A stretch of 64,000 nucleotides of DNA from Lysobacteraceae bacterium SCN 69-320. GTDB lineage: Bacteria; Pseudomonadota; Gammaproteobacteria; Xanthomonadales; Rhodanobacteraceae. The stretch lies in NCBI GenBank assembly GCA_001725155.1, contig MEFP01000019.1:62001-126000 (forward strand). The letters are read 5' to 3'. The notes under the pieces were generated by a model. It was not told the DNA's origin, did not search any database, and saw only the letters and a program-made list of their open reading frames with translations. A program made the translations under genes and the position numbers. Positions 17,700 through 26,738 of the stretch are shown here, piece after piece. The stretch's first letter is position 1; each line of letters starts with the position of its first letter.

Positions 17700-19175
17700 T
17701 CAGGACACGCGGCGCAGGTTCTTGGCTTCGTCCGACCGCGCGAACTCGAGCTCGCGCAGATAGTCGGCCTGCACACCGGTCACGTACTCGCCCGAGAAGC
17801 ACGAGGTGTCGAACGAGGTCAGCGCATCATTGCCCTCGCTGACCGAGGCGACCAGGTCGTCGAGATCCTGGTAGACCAGCCAGTCGGCGCCGAGCAATGC
17901 GGCGACTTCTTCCTCGCTGCGGTTGTGCGCGACGAGTTCGGCTGCGGCGGGCATGTCGATGCCGTAAACGTTGGGATAGCGCACCGGCGGCGCCGCCGAG
18001 GCGAAGAACACGCGCGACGCGCCGGCCTCGCGCGCCATCTGGATGATCTGCTTGGACGTGGTGCCGCGCACGATGGAATCGTCGACGAGCAGCACGGTCT
18101 TGCGGCGGAATTCCAGGTCGATCGCGTTGAGCTTGCGGCGCACGGATTTCACGCGCTCGCTCTGCCCCGGCATGATGAAGGTGCGGCCGATGTAGCGGTT
18201 CTTGACGAAGCCCTCGCGCATCGGCACGCCGAGCGCGCTGGCCAGAGAACTGGCCGCCGTGCGCGCGGTGTCGGGAATCGGGATCACGGCATCGATGCCA
18301 TGGTCCGGACGCAGGCGCCGGATCTTCTCGGCCAGGCGTTCGCCCATGCGCAGACGCGCCTTGTAGACCGAGACGTCCTCGATCATCGAGTCGGGCCGCG
18401 CGAGATAGACGTATTCGAAGATGCACGGCGTGTGCGCATAGCCTTCGGCGCAGCGGCGGTGATGCAGGCTGCCGTCGAAGCCGAGCAGCACGGCTTCGCC
18501 GGGCTCCACGTCGCGCAGGCGGCGGAAGCCGAGGATGTCGAGCGCGACCGATTCGGACGCGACCGCGTATTCCTTGCCTTCGGGCGTGTCGCGCTCGCCG
18601 AGCACGAGCGGCCGGATGCCGTGCGGATCGCGGAACGCGAGGATGCCGTAGCCGAGCACGAGCGCGGCGACCGCATAGCCGCCGCGCGCGCGCGAATGCA
18701 CGCCGGCAACGGCCTTGAACAGGTGATCCGGCGTCAGGTCCATGCGCTCCTGGATCTGCAGCTCGTGCGCCAGCACGTTGAGCAGCACTTCCGAATCGGA
18801 ATTGGTGTTGATGTGGCGGCGGTCGCCTTCGAACAGTTCGCCACTGATCGCCTCGGCATTGACGAGATTGCCGTTGTGCGCGAGCGCGATGCCGTAGGGC
18901 GAGTTCACGTAGAACGGCTGCGCCTCGCCGACGTCGTCGGAACCCGCAGTCGGATAGCGGCAGTGGCCGATGCCGACGCGGCCGCGCAGCTTGAGCATGT
19001 CGTCGCGCTGGAACACGTCGCGGACGAGGCCGCGCGCCTTGTGCAGGCGCAGCCGGGCGCCGTCGACCGTAGCGATGCCGGCGGCGTCCTGGCCGCGATG
19101 CTGGAGCACCGTCAGGCCGTCATACAGGGCCGAGGCGACCTCGGATTTGCCCACGATTCCAATGATTCCGCACAT
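17700..19175 (-). CDS. purF: Amidophosphoribosyltransferase
   Basis: A 491-residue enzyme catalysing the first step of purine synthesis: PRPP plus glutamine to phosphoribosylamine. The protein opens MCGIIGIVG, with Cys-2 as the glutaminase nucleophile exposed after removal of Met, and has the glutaminase motifs LQHRGQDAAGI and HNGNLVNAE. The phosphoribosyltransferase part carries the PRPP-binding motif VLLVDDSIVRGTTS. Length matches the Proteobacterial type that lacks a propeptide. It lies 13 bases after cvpA, as in many gammaproteobacteria. Confidence 0.98.
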   Translation of the reverse strand: MCGIIGIVGKSEVASALYDGLTVLQHRGQDAAGIATVDGARLRLHKARGLVRDVFQRDDMLKLRGRVGIGHCRYPTAGSDDVGEAQPFYVNSPYGIALAHNGNLVNAEAISGELFEGDRRHINTNSDSEVLLNVLAHELQIQERMDLTPDHLFKAVAGVHSRARGGYAVAALVLGYGILAFRDPHGIRPLVLGERDTPEGKEYAVASESVALDILGFRRLRDVEPGEAVLLGFDGSLHHRRCAEGYAHTPCIFEYVYLARPDSMIEDVSVYKARLRMGERLAEKIRRLRPDHGIDAVIPIPDTARTAASSLASALGVPMREGFVKNRYIGRTFIMPGQSERVKSVRRKLNAIDLEFRRKTVLLVDDSIVRGTTSKQIIQMAREAGASRVFFASAAPPVRYPNVYGIDMPAAAELVAHNRSEEEVAALLGADWLVYQDLDDLVASVSEGNDALTSFDTSCFSGEYVTGVQADYLRELEFARSDEAKNLRRVS

Positions 19176-19188
19176 GGCGAGGTTACCG

Positions 19189-19770
19189 CTAGGAGGAGGA
19201 TGGCTTGTCCGCGCCGGCGGCAGCCGGTGGCGGCGAATTGGGGGCGGGCGGCGGAGCTTGCAATGACGGCAAGGTCAGCAGGCCGCGGTAGTCGAGATGC
19301 TTGGCGACGTCCTGCGGCAGCCGCGCGGCCAGCCACTCGGCGCCGTTCTGGAATCCCGGCATCAGGCGCGACTCGCGCCACCACGGATCGCGCGGAAACG
19401 GCGTGAAGCCGAGCAGCAGCACCATGAGCAGGACCAGCGCGAGGCCGCGCGCGAGGCCGAACACCATGCCGAGCAGCCGGTCGGTGCCGCTGAGCCCGCT
19501 GCCGGAGACGAGCTTGCGCAGCAGGAACGAGACCAGCGCGCCGGCGACGAGCATGCCGAGGAAACAGATGCCGTAGCCGAGCATCAGACGCACCGACGGC
19601 ACTTCGACGCTCGTGAACAGCGCGGCGAGCCGTTCGCCGAACAGCCAGGCGACCCAGAACGCCGCGGCCCAGCAGATCAGCGCCATGACCTCGGCCACGA
19701 GGCCGCGCCAGAGCCCGATCACCACCGACAGGGCCAGCACGCCAAGGATGCAGTAGTCGGCCCAGTTCAC
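19189..19770 (-). CDS. cvpA: CvpA family membrane protein
   Basis: A 193-residue inner-membrane protein with four hydrophobic helices (about 7-22, 28-47, 65-85 and 103-120) and a Pro/Ala-rich C-terminal tail. The opening NWADYCILGVLALSVVIGLWRGLV is characteristic of CvpA, a protein first linked to colicin V export and repeatedly found upstream of purF. The start is GTG at 19770. The gene sits between the SPOR-domain gene and purF with gaps of 13 bases on either side, so it is probably in the same transcript. Confidence 0.93.
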   Translation of the reverse strand: MNWADYCILGVLALSVVIGLWRGLVAEVMALICWAAAFWVAWLFGERLAALFTSVEVPSVRLMLGYGICFLGMLVAGALVSFLLRKLVSGSGLSGTDRLLGMVFGLARGLALVLLMVLLLGFTPFPRDPWWRESRLMPGFQNGAEWLAARLPQDVAKHLDYRGLLTLPSLQAPPPAPNSPPPAAAGADKPSSS

Positions 19771-19783
19771 GGCGGCTGCGGTC

Positions 19784-20731
19784 TCAGGGCACCGTCACGA
19801 TCATGCCGGTGATCGTCAGCTTCTGCTTGGCCTGGTCGCGCAGCTTCTCGCTGCCGGCACGGTCGGGCTCGGGCCCCAGGCGCACGCGCCAGAGTTTCTC
19901 GGCACCCTGCCCCGTGCTGTCGACGAAGCTCGGCAGACCGGCGCCCTTGGCTTTCGCGAGCAGCTTGTTCGCTTCGTCCTGCGACTTGAACGCGCCGAGC
20001 TGCACGGCCCAGCCGCCGGCGCGGTTGGCCGGCAATGCGGCAGCCGGCGCGTCGGCCTTCTGGGTGGCAGCCGCCGCAGCGGCAATCTCGACCACGCTGC
20101 CCTTGAGCTTGGGATCGGCCTTCTGCAGCTTCAGCCGCGCCGCTTCGGCCGTACTGCGGTCCTCGTACGGTCCGAGGCGCACGCGCGTGGCCGGTTTGCC
20201 GTCGACTTCGGCCGATTCGGTATATGCAGTCAGCCCCTGCTTCTTCGCGCCGGCGACCAGTGCATCGGCATTCGCGCTGTTGGCGAAGATGCCCAGGTGC
20301 ACCGCATAGCGACCGGTGCTCGATGCGGCAGGCGCGGCGCGCTCGGGCACGGGCCTGGCGGCGGCAGTCTCGGCGGGTTTGATCGCAGCGGCCGTCGGCC
20401 GGGGCGCCGCCGGCGCCGTGCCGGGGGTTTCGGAATACGGGACTTCCGCGGCCAGCCGCGGATTGGTACCGGCATCGACGGTGGCGACCTTGTCGCCGCC
20501 GGCCGGCGTGACGTGTTCGGCGACCGGCGCGGAAACCGCCGGCGGCTTGCCGTTCTCGGTCGGCACGACGCGGGTCTGGAATTCGCGTTCGGGTGCCGGC
20601 GGAATCGCCAGATTCTCGGTAACTGTCTCGGTCTTGGGCGGACTGCCCGACAGGAACATCGGAACGAAGATGACCGCGAGTGCGATCAGGACGGCAGCAC
20701 CGATCAGACGCTGTTTCAATGCGGAATCCAT
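19784..20731 (-). CDS. SPOR-domain membrane protein, DedD-like, with two SPOR repeats
   Basis: A 315-residue bitopic protein: a short cytoplasmic end, one membrane helix (LIGAAVLIALAVIFVPMFLS, about residues 9-28), a long Pro/Ala/Thr-rich periplasmic linker, and two SPOR domains. The first covers about 155-230 (YAVHLGIFANSANADALV ... RVRLGPYEDRSTAEAA), the second about 245-315 (WAVQLGAFKSQDEANKLL ... RVRLGPEPDRAGSEKL). SPOR domains bind denuded peptidoglycan at division sites. DedD of E. coli has a single SPOR domain, so the double repeat is notable. The ATG at 20731 was preferred over 20782 since it gives the usual anchor position. Located between folC and cvpA, as in related genomes. Confidence 0.88.
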   Translation of the reverse strand: MDSALKQRLIGAAVLIALAVIFVPMFLSGSPPKTETVTENLAIPPAPEREFQTRVVPTENGKPPAVSAPVAEHVTPAGGDKVATVDAGTNPRLAAEVPYSETPGTAPAAPRPTAAAIKPAETAAARPVPERAAPAASSTGRYAVHLGIFANSANADALVAGAKKQGLTAYTESAEVDGKPATRVRLGPYEDRSTAEAARLKLQKADPKLKGSVVEIAAAAAATQKADAPAAALPANRAGGWAVQLGAFKSQDEANKLLAKAKGAGLPSFVDSTGQGAEKLWRVRLGPEPDRAGSEKLRDQAKQKLTITGMIVTVP

Positions 20732-20797
20732 AGCCGGCTGGCCTCCAGGAACGTCGGGATTATACGCGTGGGCAAGCAACAACCTGCAGCGCGGCGC

Positions 20798-22099
20798 TCA
20801 GACCGCCGCATCGCGCGGCCGCCAGCGCAGAGCGGCCGCGGCGATCAGGAACGAGCCGAACGCGATCACGCGCGCGCCGGCCTGCAGACGCGGCAGCAGC
20901 ATATCCAGCGCTGCCGCAACGTCGGCCCAACCGCGGTGCGGCGCCGGCCCCAGCGCGGCCTCGAGCGCGGCCGTCAGCGAGGCGAGATCGCGGCCGCGCT
21001 CGGTCGCGCGCGCGAGGTCCACGAGCTCCCATTCGGCGATGTAGGGAGCCAGCGGCACGAGCATGCCGGCCGCATCCTTGTCGCCGAGCGCGCCGAATAC
21101 CGCGACCGTGTCGCGCGCCGGCTGCGCCGCGAGCCAGGCAGCCAGCACTTCGGCGGCCTGCGGGTTGTGGGCGACGTCGATCACGAGCTCGCCGGCGCCG
21201 ACCGCGATGCGCTGCAGCCGCGCGCGCGCGCGCGCCTCGGCCACGCCGCGAACGAAGGCCTGCTCCGGCAGCGGCAGGCGTTCGCGCAGGGCGTGCAGCG
21301 CGGCGATCGCCGCGGCCGCATTCGCCGGCTGGCAGGCCGCCGCGAGCCGTGGCACCGGCAAGGTCAGTCGCGTGCCGTCGGCGCCGTTCCAATGCCAGTG
21401 CTCGCCGGCCGGCTCGACGGCATAGCCGACGCCGGCGCGAATCACCCGCGCACCATGGCCGGCCGCGGCCTGCAGCAGACCTTGCGGCGGATCGGTCTCG
21501 GCCACGATCAATGGCCGCCCGGTGCGCGCGACGCCGGCTTTTTCGCGGCCTATGCTGTCGCGGTCGTTGCCGAGCCAGTCCTGATGGTCCAGCGCGATCG
21601 TCGTGACGACGGCAACGTCGGCGTCGATGAGGTTCACCGCATCGAGCCGGCCGCCGAGGCCGACTTCGAGCACGGCGACGTCGAGCGCCGCATCGGCGAA
21701 CAGCAGCAGCGCGGCCAGGGTGCCGAATTCGAAATAGGTCAGCGGCACGTCGCCGCGCACGGCCTCGATGCGCTCGAATGCGGCGATCAGCGCCGCATCA
21801 TCGGCATCGGCGCCGGCAATGCGCACGCGCTCGTTGTAGGCGAGCACGTGCGGCGAGGTGTAGGCGGCCACGCGATAGCCGCCGGCCGCGAGCATGGCTT
21901 CGAGAAACGCGACGGTCGAACCCTTGCCGTTGGTGCCGGCGACGGTGATGACGACCGGCGCCGGCCGCGGCGCGCCGAGGCGGCGCCAGACCTCGCCGAC
22001 GCGGCCCAGACCGAGGTCGACGCCGCGCAAATGTACGCCGAGCTGATAATCCAGCCACTGCTGCAGGCTGCGCCGCGGCAGCGACGGTTCCGCGCTCAG
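20798..22099 (-). CDS. folC: Bifunctional folylpolyglutamate/dihydrofolate synthase, apparent CTG start
   Basis: A roughly 433-residue ligase that adds glutamate to dihydropteroate and to folates. ATP-binding P-loop [18 protein letters not shown] near residue 45, then [16 protein letters not shown] and [17 protein letters not shown] are all family signatures, and the C-terminal domain has [17 protein letters not shown]. The start is unusual. In this frame there is no ATG, GTG or TTG between the conserved core and a point deep inside accD; the CTG at 22099 has GCGGAG about 8 bases upstream, gives the expected N-terminus ([10 protein letters not shown]), and overlaps the accD stop as CTGA. A CTG start is therefore the best call. 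Confidence 0.93.
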   Translation of the reverse strand: MSAEPSLPRRSLQQWLDYQLGVHLRGVDLGLGRVGEVWRRLGAPRPAPVVITVAGTNGKGSTVAFLEAMLAAGGYRVAAYTSPHVLAYNERVRIAGADADDAALIAAFERIEAVRGDVPLTYFEFGTLAALLLFADAALDVAVLEVGLGGRLDAVNLIDADVAVVTTIALDHQDWLGNDRDSIGREKAGVARTGRPLIVAETDPPQGLLQAAAGHGARVIRAGVGYAVEPAGEHWHWNGADGTRLTLPVPRLAAACQPANAAAAIAALHALRERLPLPEQAFVRGVAEARARARLQRIAVGAGELVIDVAHNPQAAEVLAAWLAAQPARDTVAVFGALGDKDAAGMLVPLAPYIAEWELVDLARATERGRDLASLTAALEAALGPAPHRGWADVAAALDMLLPRLQAGARVIAFGSFLIAAAALRWRPRDAAV

Positions 22100-22989
22100 G
22101 CGGCGGCTCCGCTGACGCTTGCCGCGCCGACGCGCGGCTGGCGCATCAGCAACGCGAGCACGTCGGCCAGCTTGTTGCGCGTCTCGCGCCGGTCGATGAT
22201 GAAATCGACGGCGCCATGCTCGACCAGGAACTCGGAACGCTGGAAACCTTCGGGCAAGGTCTCGCGCACGGTCTGTTCGATCACGCGCGGCCCGGCGAAG
22301 CCGATCAGCGCCTTGGGCTCGGCCACGTTGAGATCGCCGAGCATGCCCAGGCTGGCCGAGACGCCGCCGGTGGTCGGATGGGTCAGTACCGAGATGTACG
22401 GCAGCCCCCCCGCACGCAGACGCGCGAGGGCCGCCGACGTCTTGGCCATCTGCATCAGCGAGAACAGCCCTTCCTGCATGCGCGCGCCACCGGTAGCCGA
22501 CCAGCAGACCAGCGGCGTGCGATCGGCCAGCGCCCGTTCGGCCGCGCGCGTGAACTTCTCGCCGACGACCGAGCCCATCGAGCCCCCCATGAAACTGAAA
22601 TCGAACGCGACCGCGACGAGCGGACGGCTCTTGAGCAGGCCGCGCATGGCGATCATCGCGTCCTTCTCGCCGGTCTGCTTCTGCGAGGCGACGATGCGGT
22701 CCTTGTAGCGCTTGGAATCCTTGAACTTCAGCGCGTCGACCGGCTCGAGATCGGCGAACAGTTCCTCGGTGGAGCCTTCGTCGAAGAAGGCGAGCAGGCG
22801 CTTGCGCGCGCCGATCGCATGGTGATGGCCGCACTGCGGACAGACTTCGAGGTTGCGCTCGAGCTCGGGCCGGTACAGCACCGCGGCGCAGCCCTCGCAT
22901 TTTTCCCAGACGCCTTCGGGCACCTTGCCCTTGGCGCCGGTGCTCTGGGTGCGGATGCGCGACGGCATCAGTTTCGAAAGCCAGCTCAT
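22096..22989 (-). CDS. accD: Acetyl-CoA carboxylase carboxyltransferase beta subunit
   Basis: A 297-residue subunit that, with AccA, transfers the carboxyl group from biotin to acetyl-CoA to make malonyl-CoA for fatty-acid synthesis. An N-terminal zinc ribbon is visible (CEGCAAVLY ... [10 protein letters not shown], a C-x2-C ... C-x2-C set near residues 29-51), followed by the crotonase-fold core with [18 protein letters not shown] and [17 protein letters not shown]. The ATG at 22989 has GGAGAGG upstream and begins the standard [11 protein letters not shown]; the open frame up to 23190 is not needed. It lies 106 bases after trpA and overlaps folC by 4 bases. Confidence 0.97.
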   Translation of the reverse strand: MSWLSKLMPSRIRTQSTGAKGKVPEGVWEKCEGCAAVLYRPELERNLEVCPQCGHHHAIGARKRLLAFFDEGSTEELFADLEPVDALKFKDSKRYKDRIVASQKQTGEKDAMIAMRGLLKSRPLVAVAFDFSFMGGSMGSVVGEKFTRAAERALADRTPLVCWSATGGARMQEGLFSLMQMAKTSAALARLRAGGLPYISVLTHPTTGGVSASLGMLGDLNVAEPKALIGFAGPRVIEQTVRETLPEGFQRSEFLVEHGAVDFIIDRRETRNKLADVLALLMRQPRVGAASVSGAAA

Positions 22990-23095
22990 GTCACCAACCT
23001 CTCCGGTATCCGCCGGCGGCAATGGCGCCGGCGACGATTCAAGCAGGGGCGCCGCCGCAGGCGACGCCGGATCGTGCGCAGGATGCGGCCGCCGC

Positions 23096-23914
23096 CTACG
23101 CGGCATGGCCTGCAGGCAATGCGTCCAGCGCCGCACGGATCGGCGCGAGAAACGCCTGCGCGCGCCGTACGAGCTCCGCCGCGTCGGCACTGCCCGCCAG
23201 TGTATCGACCAGCGCGCTGCCGATCACCACGGCGTCGGCGAAACCGGCGATGGTCGCCGCCGTCGCGGCGTCCTTGACGCCGAAACCGACCGCTACCGGC
23301 GTGCGCGCCCGCGCACGCAGCGCGGTCACGCGCTCGCGTACGGCGTCGGTGCTCAGATGTCCCGCGCCGGTGATGCCGGCGAACGACACGTAGTAGAGAA
23401 AACCCTGCGCTTCGGCGCAGATGCGGTCGAGCCGGCCGGCTTCGGTGGTCGGCGCAGCCAGGAAGATCTGTGCCAGACCGGCCTGGCGCAGCGGCACGGC
23501 CGTGGCGATCTCTTCCACGGGACAGTCGACCAGCAGCACGCCGTCGACACCGGCGGCGACGGCCTCGGTCGCGAAGCGCTCCACGCCGCGGATCTCCACC
23601 GGATTCAGATAGCCCATCAGCACGACCGGCGTCTGCGTATCGCGCGTACGGAATTCAGCGACCCAGGCCAGCACCTGGCCCAGACCGATGCCCTTGGCCA
23701 GCGCCCGCTCGTTGGCATGCTGGATGACCGGGCCGTCGGCCATCGGGTCTGAGAACGGCACGCCGAGTTCGATTAGATCCGCGCCGGCCTCGACCAGCGC
23801 ATGCATCAGCGCGACGGTGGCCTCGGGCAGCGGATCGCCGGCCGTGACGAACGGAATCAGGCCCGGCCGGCGGGCGGCTTTCAGCGCGGCGAAGCGGTCG
23901 GAAATGCGACTCAT
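23096..23914 (-). CDS. trpA: Tryptophan synthase alpha chain
   Basis: A 272-residue TIM-barrel subunit that cleaves indole-3-glycerol phosphate to indole and glyceraldehyde 3-phosphate and channels indole to TrpB. The catalytic Glu is in [17 protein letters not shown] (near residue 47-63) and the catalytic Asp falls in the LLVDCPVEE segment. Phosphate-binding loops VGFGVKD and VVIGSALVD are present. The ATG at 23914 starts the normal [11 protein letters not shown]; a TTG at 23926 is in frame but less likely. It follows trpB by 42 bases. Confidence 0.97.
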   Translation of the reverse strand: MSRISDRFAALKAARRPGLIPFVTAGDPLPEATVALMHALVEAGADLIELGVPFSDPMADGPVIQHANERALAKGIGLGQVLAWVAEFRTRDTQTPVVLMGYLNPVEIRGVERFATEAVAAGVDGVLLVDCPVEEIATAVPLRQAGLAQIFLAAPTTEAGRLDRICAEAQGFLYYVSFAGITGAGHLSTDAVRERVTALRARARTPVAVGFGVKDAATAATIAGFADAVVIGSALVDTLAGSADAAELVRRAQAFLAPIRAALDALPAGHAA

Positions 23915-23956
23915 GGATAGGGGCAACCTGGCAACGGAAACGGTGACGTGGCGGCG

Positions 23957-25161
<1,205 letters not shown>

Positions 25162-25165
<4 letters not shown>

Positions 25166-25836
25166 GCCTGGTTTTCCTCGTCGGCGCCGGCACGCGCCAG
25201 CGACTGCATGAACTGCTGCATTTTCTGCGCGGACTTGATCCCCGGCGCCGTCTCGATGCCGCTGGACACATCCACCGCGTGCGGCCGCGCCGTGCGCACC
25301 GCGCGCACCACGTTGCCGGAGTCCAGGCCGCCGGCCAGCAGCAGCGGCCGGCCCAGATCCCGCGGCACGCGCGTCCAGTCGAACGCGACGCCGCTGCCGC
25401 CTTGCCCGCCGGCCGCATGGCTGTCGAGCAGGAAACCGGCCGCCTGCGCATGCGCGCGGGCGTAGGCGGCGACGTCGGCGACGCTGGCCATCGGCACGGC
25501 CTTGAGATAGCGCCGGTCGAACGCGGTGCAATAGTCCGGCGTTTCCTCGCCGTGGAATTGCAGCAGATCCGGCGCGACGCGGCTAATGACTTCGCGCACC
25601 CATTCCGGCTCGTCGTCGAGCAGCAGGGTGACCACAGCGACGAACGGCGCCGTCGCCGCGCGCAGCGCCGCCGCCTGGTCCAGATCGACGAAGCGCCGGC
25701 TGCGCCGGGTCATGACCAGGCCGATCGCGTCGACGCCGGCCGCACAGGCCGCAGCCACGTCCCCGATTCGGGTCAGACCGCAGAACTTCACGCGCACGCG
25801 GCCCGCCGGACTGCTGCTCGCGGGGCCGCCGTTCAC
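25162..25836 (-). CDS. trpF: Phosphoribosylanthranilate isomerase
   Basis: A 224-residue TIM-barrel isomerase of tryptophan synthesis converting phosphoribosylanthranilate to CdRP. The catalytic Cys and first motif [12 protein letters not shown] are near residue 15-27, LLQFHGEET near 90, and the phosphate-binding end has [12 protein letters not shown] and [15 protein letters not shown] with the catalytic Asp. The start is GTG at 25836, which overlaps the truA TGA as GTGA (25833-25836). An earlier in-frame start at 25863 would lie within truA and adds nothing conserved. trpF-trpB-trpA are linked without trpE, trpD or trpC, as is common outside the enterics. Confidence 0.96.
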
Positions 25837-26600
25837 AGGGTCACTTCCGCAGGCAGCGCCCATTCGGACGGATACAGCGGATGCAGGAAGGTCAACCCCT
25901 GCGACGGCGCCGTCGGGCCGGCCCGGTTGCGGTCGCGGCCGGCAAGCACCTCACCGACCCAGCCGGGTTCGCGTTCGCCGAGACCGACCGGCAGCAGGCT
26001 GCCGACGATGTTGCGCACCATGTGATGCAGGAACGCATTGGCCTGGATCTCGAAATGGATGTAGTCGCCATCGCGCGTTACGTCCAGCACATGCACCGTG
26101 CGCACCGGATTCGGCGCCTGACAGGCCACGGTGCGGAACGCATTGAAATCGTGTTCGCCGAGCAGATGGCGCGCGGCCTGCTGCATGCGCGCCGCATCGA
26201 GCGGCTGGCGCTCCCAGGCCACGTAGCGCGCATCCAGCGCCGGGCGGACCGGACGGTTGAGCAAGGTGTAACGGTAGCGCCGCGCGCGCGCCGAGAAGCG
26301 CGCGTGGAAGTCCTCCGGCATGCGCTGCAGCCAGCGCACGCAGACGTCGTCGGGCAGGCGGGAATTGGTGCCGAGCAGCCAGCCGCGATCGCTGCGTTCC
26401 ACGGGGGCGTCGAAATGCACGACCTGGCAGCGCGCATGCACGCCGGCGTCAGTGCGGCCGGCGCAGGTCACGGCGACCGGCGTGGCGGCGACGAAGGACA
26501 AGGCCTGCTCCAGCACGCCCTGCACCGTGCGGCCGCGGTCCAGCCGCTGCCAGCCGAGAAAATCGGTGCCGTCGTATTCGACGCCCAGGGCGATGCGCAA
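25833..26600 (-). CDS. truA: tRNA pseudouridine(38-40) synthase
   Basis: A 255-residue enzyme that isomerises uridines in the tRNA anticodon stem. The N-terminus [17 protein letters not shown], the active-site motif [11 protein letters not shown] with the catalytic Asp (near residue 51-52) and the later [17 protein letters not shown] are the conserved TruA signatures. The start codon is TTG at 26600, with CCGGAG about 6 bases upstream; no better start is nearby. It is the first gene of the truA-trpF-trpB-trpA-accD-folC run and lies after the fimV terminator. Confidence 0.96.
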   Translation of the reverse strand: MRIALGVEYDGTDFLGWQRLDRGRTVQGVLEQALSFVAATPVAVTCAGRTDAGVHARCQVVHFDAPVERSDRGWLLGTNSRLPDDVCVRWLQRMPEDFHARFSARARRYRYTLLNRPVRPALDARYVAWERQPLDAARMQQAARHLLGEHDFNAFRTVACQAPNPVRTVHVLDVTRDGDYIHFEIQANAFLHHMVRNIVGSLLPVGLGEREPGWVGEVLAGRDRNRAGPTAPSQGLTFLHPLYPSEWALPAEVTL

Positions 26601-26686
26601 GCCAGCTCCGGCGGGACAAAAGGGGCGCGATTGTAGCCCGAACCCGCGCTGCGCGGCCGGTGCCGCGAGCGCCGGTCGGCGGCCGC

Positions 26687-26718
26687 AAAAGCAAAGGCCG
26701 GCTCGCGCCGGCCTTTGC
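26687..26718 (-). terminator. Intrinsic terminator after fimV
   Basis: A perfect 12-bp stem, GCAAAGGCCGGC (26691-26702) with GCCGGCCTTTGC (26707-26718) and loop TCGC. On the minus strand it is followed by TTTT. It lies 20 bases after the fimV stop and separates fimV from truA. Confidence 0.85.
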
Positions 26719-26738
26719 GGATCAGGGGGGCGGACCGA

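Noticed and set aside
25837-26600. A trp leader or attenuator before trpF
   Set aside because: trpF starts inside the truA stop, leaving no leader peptide or alternative hairpins with Trp codons.
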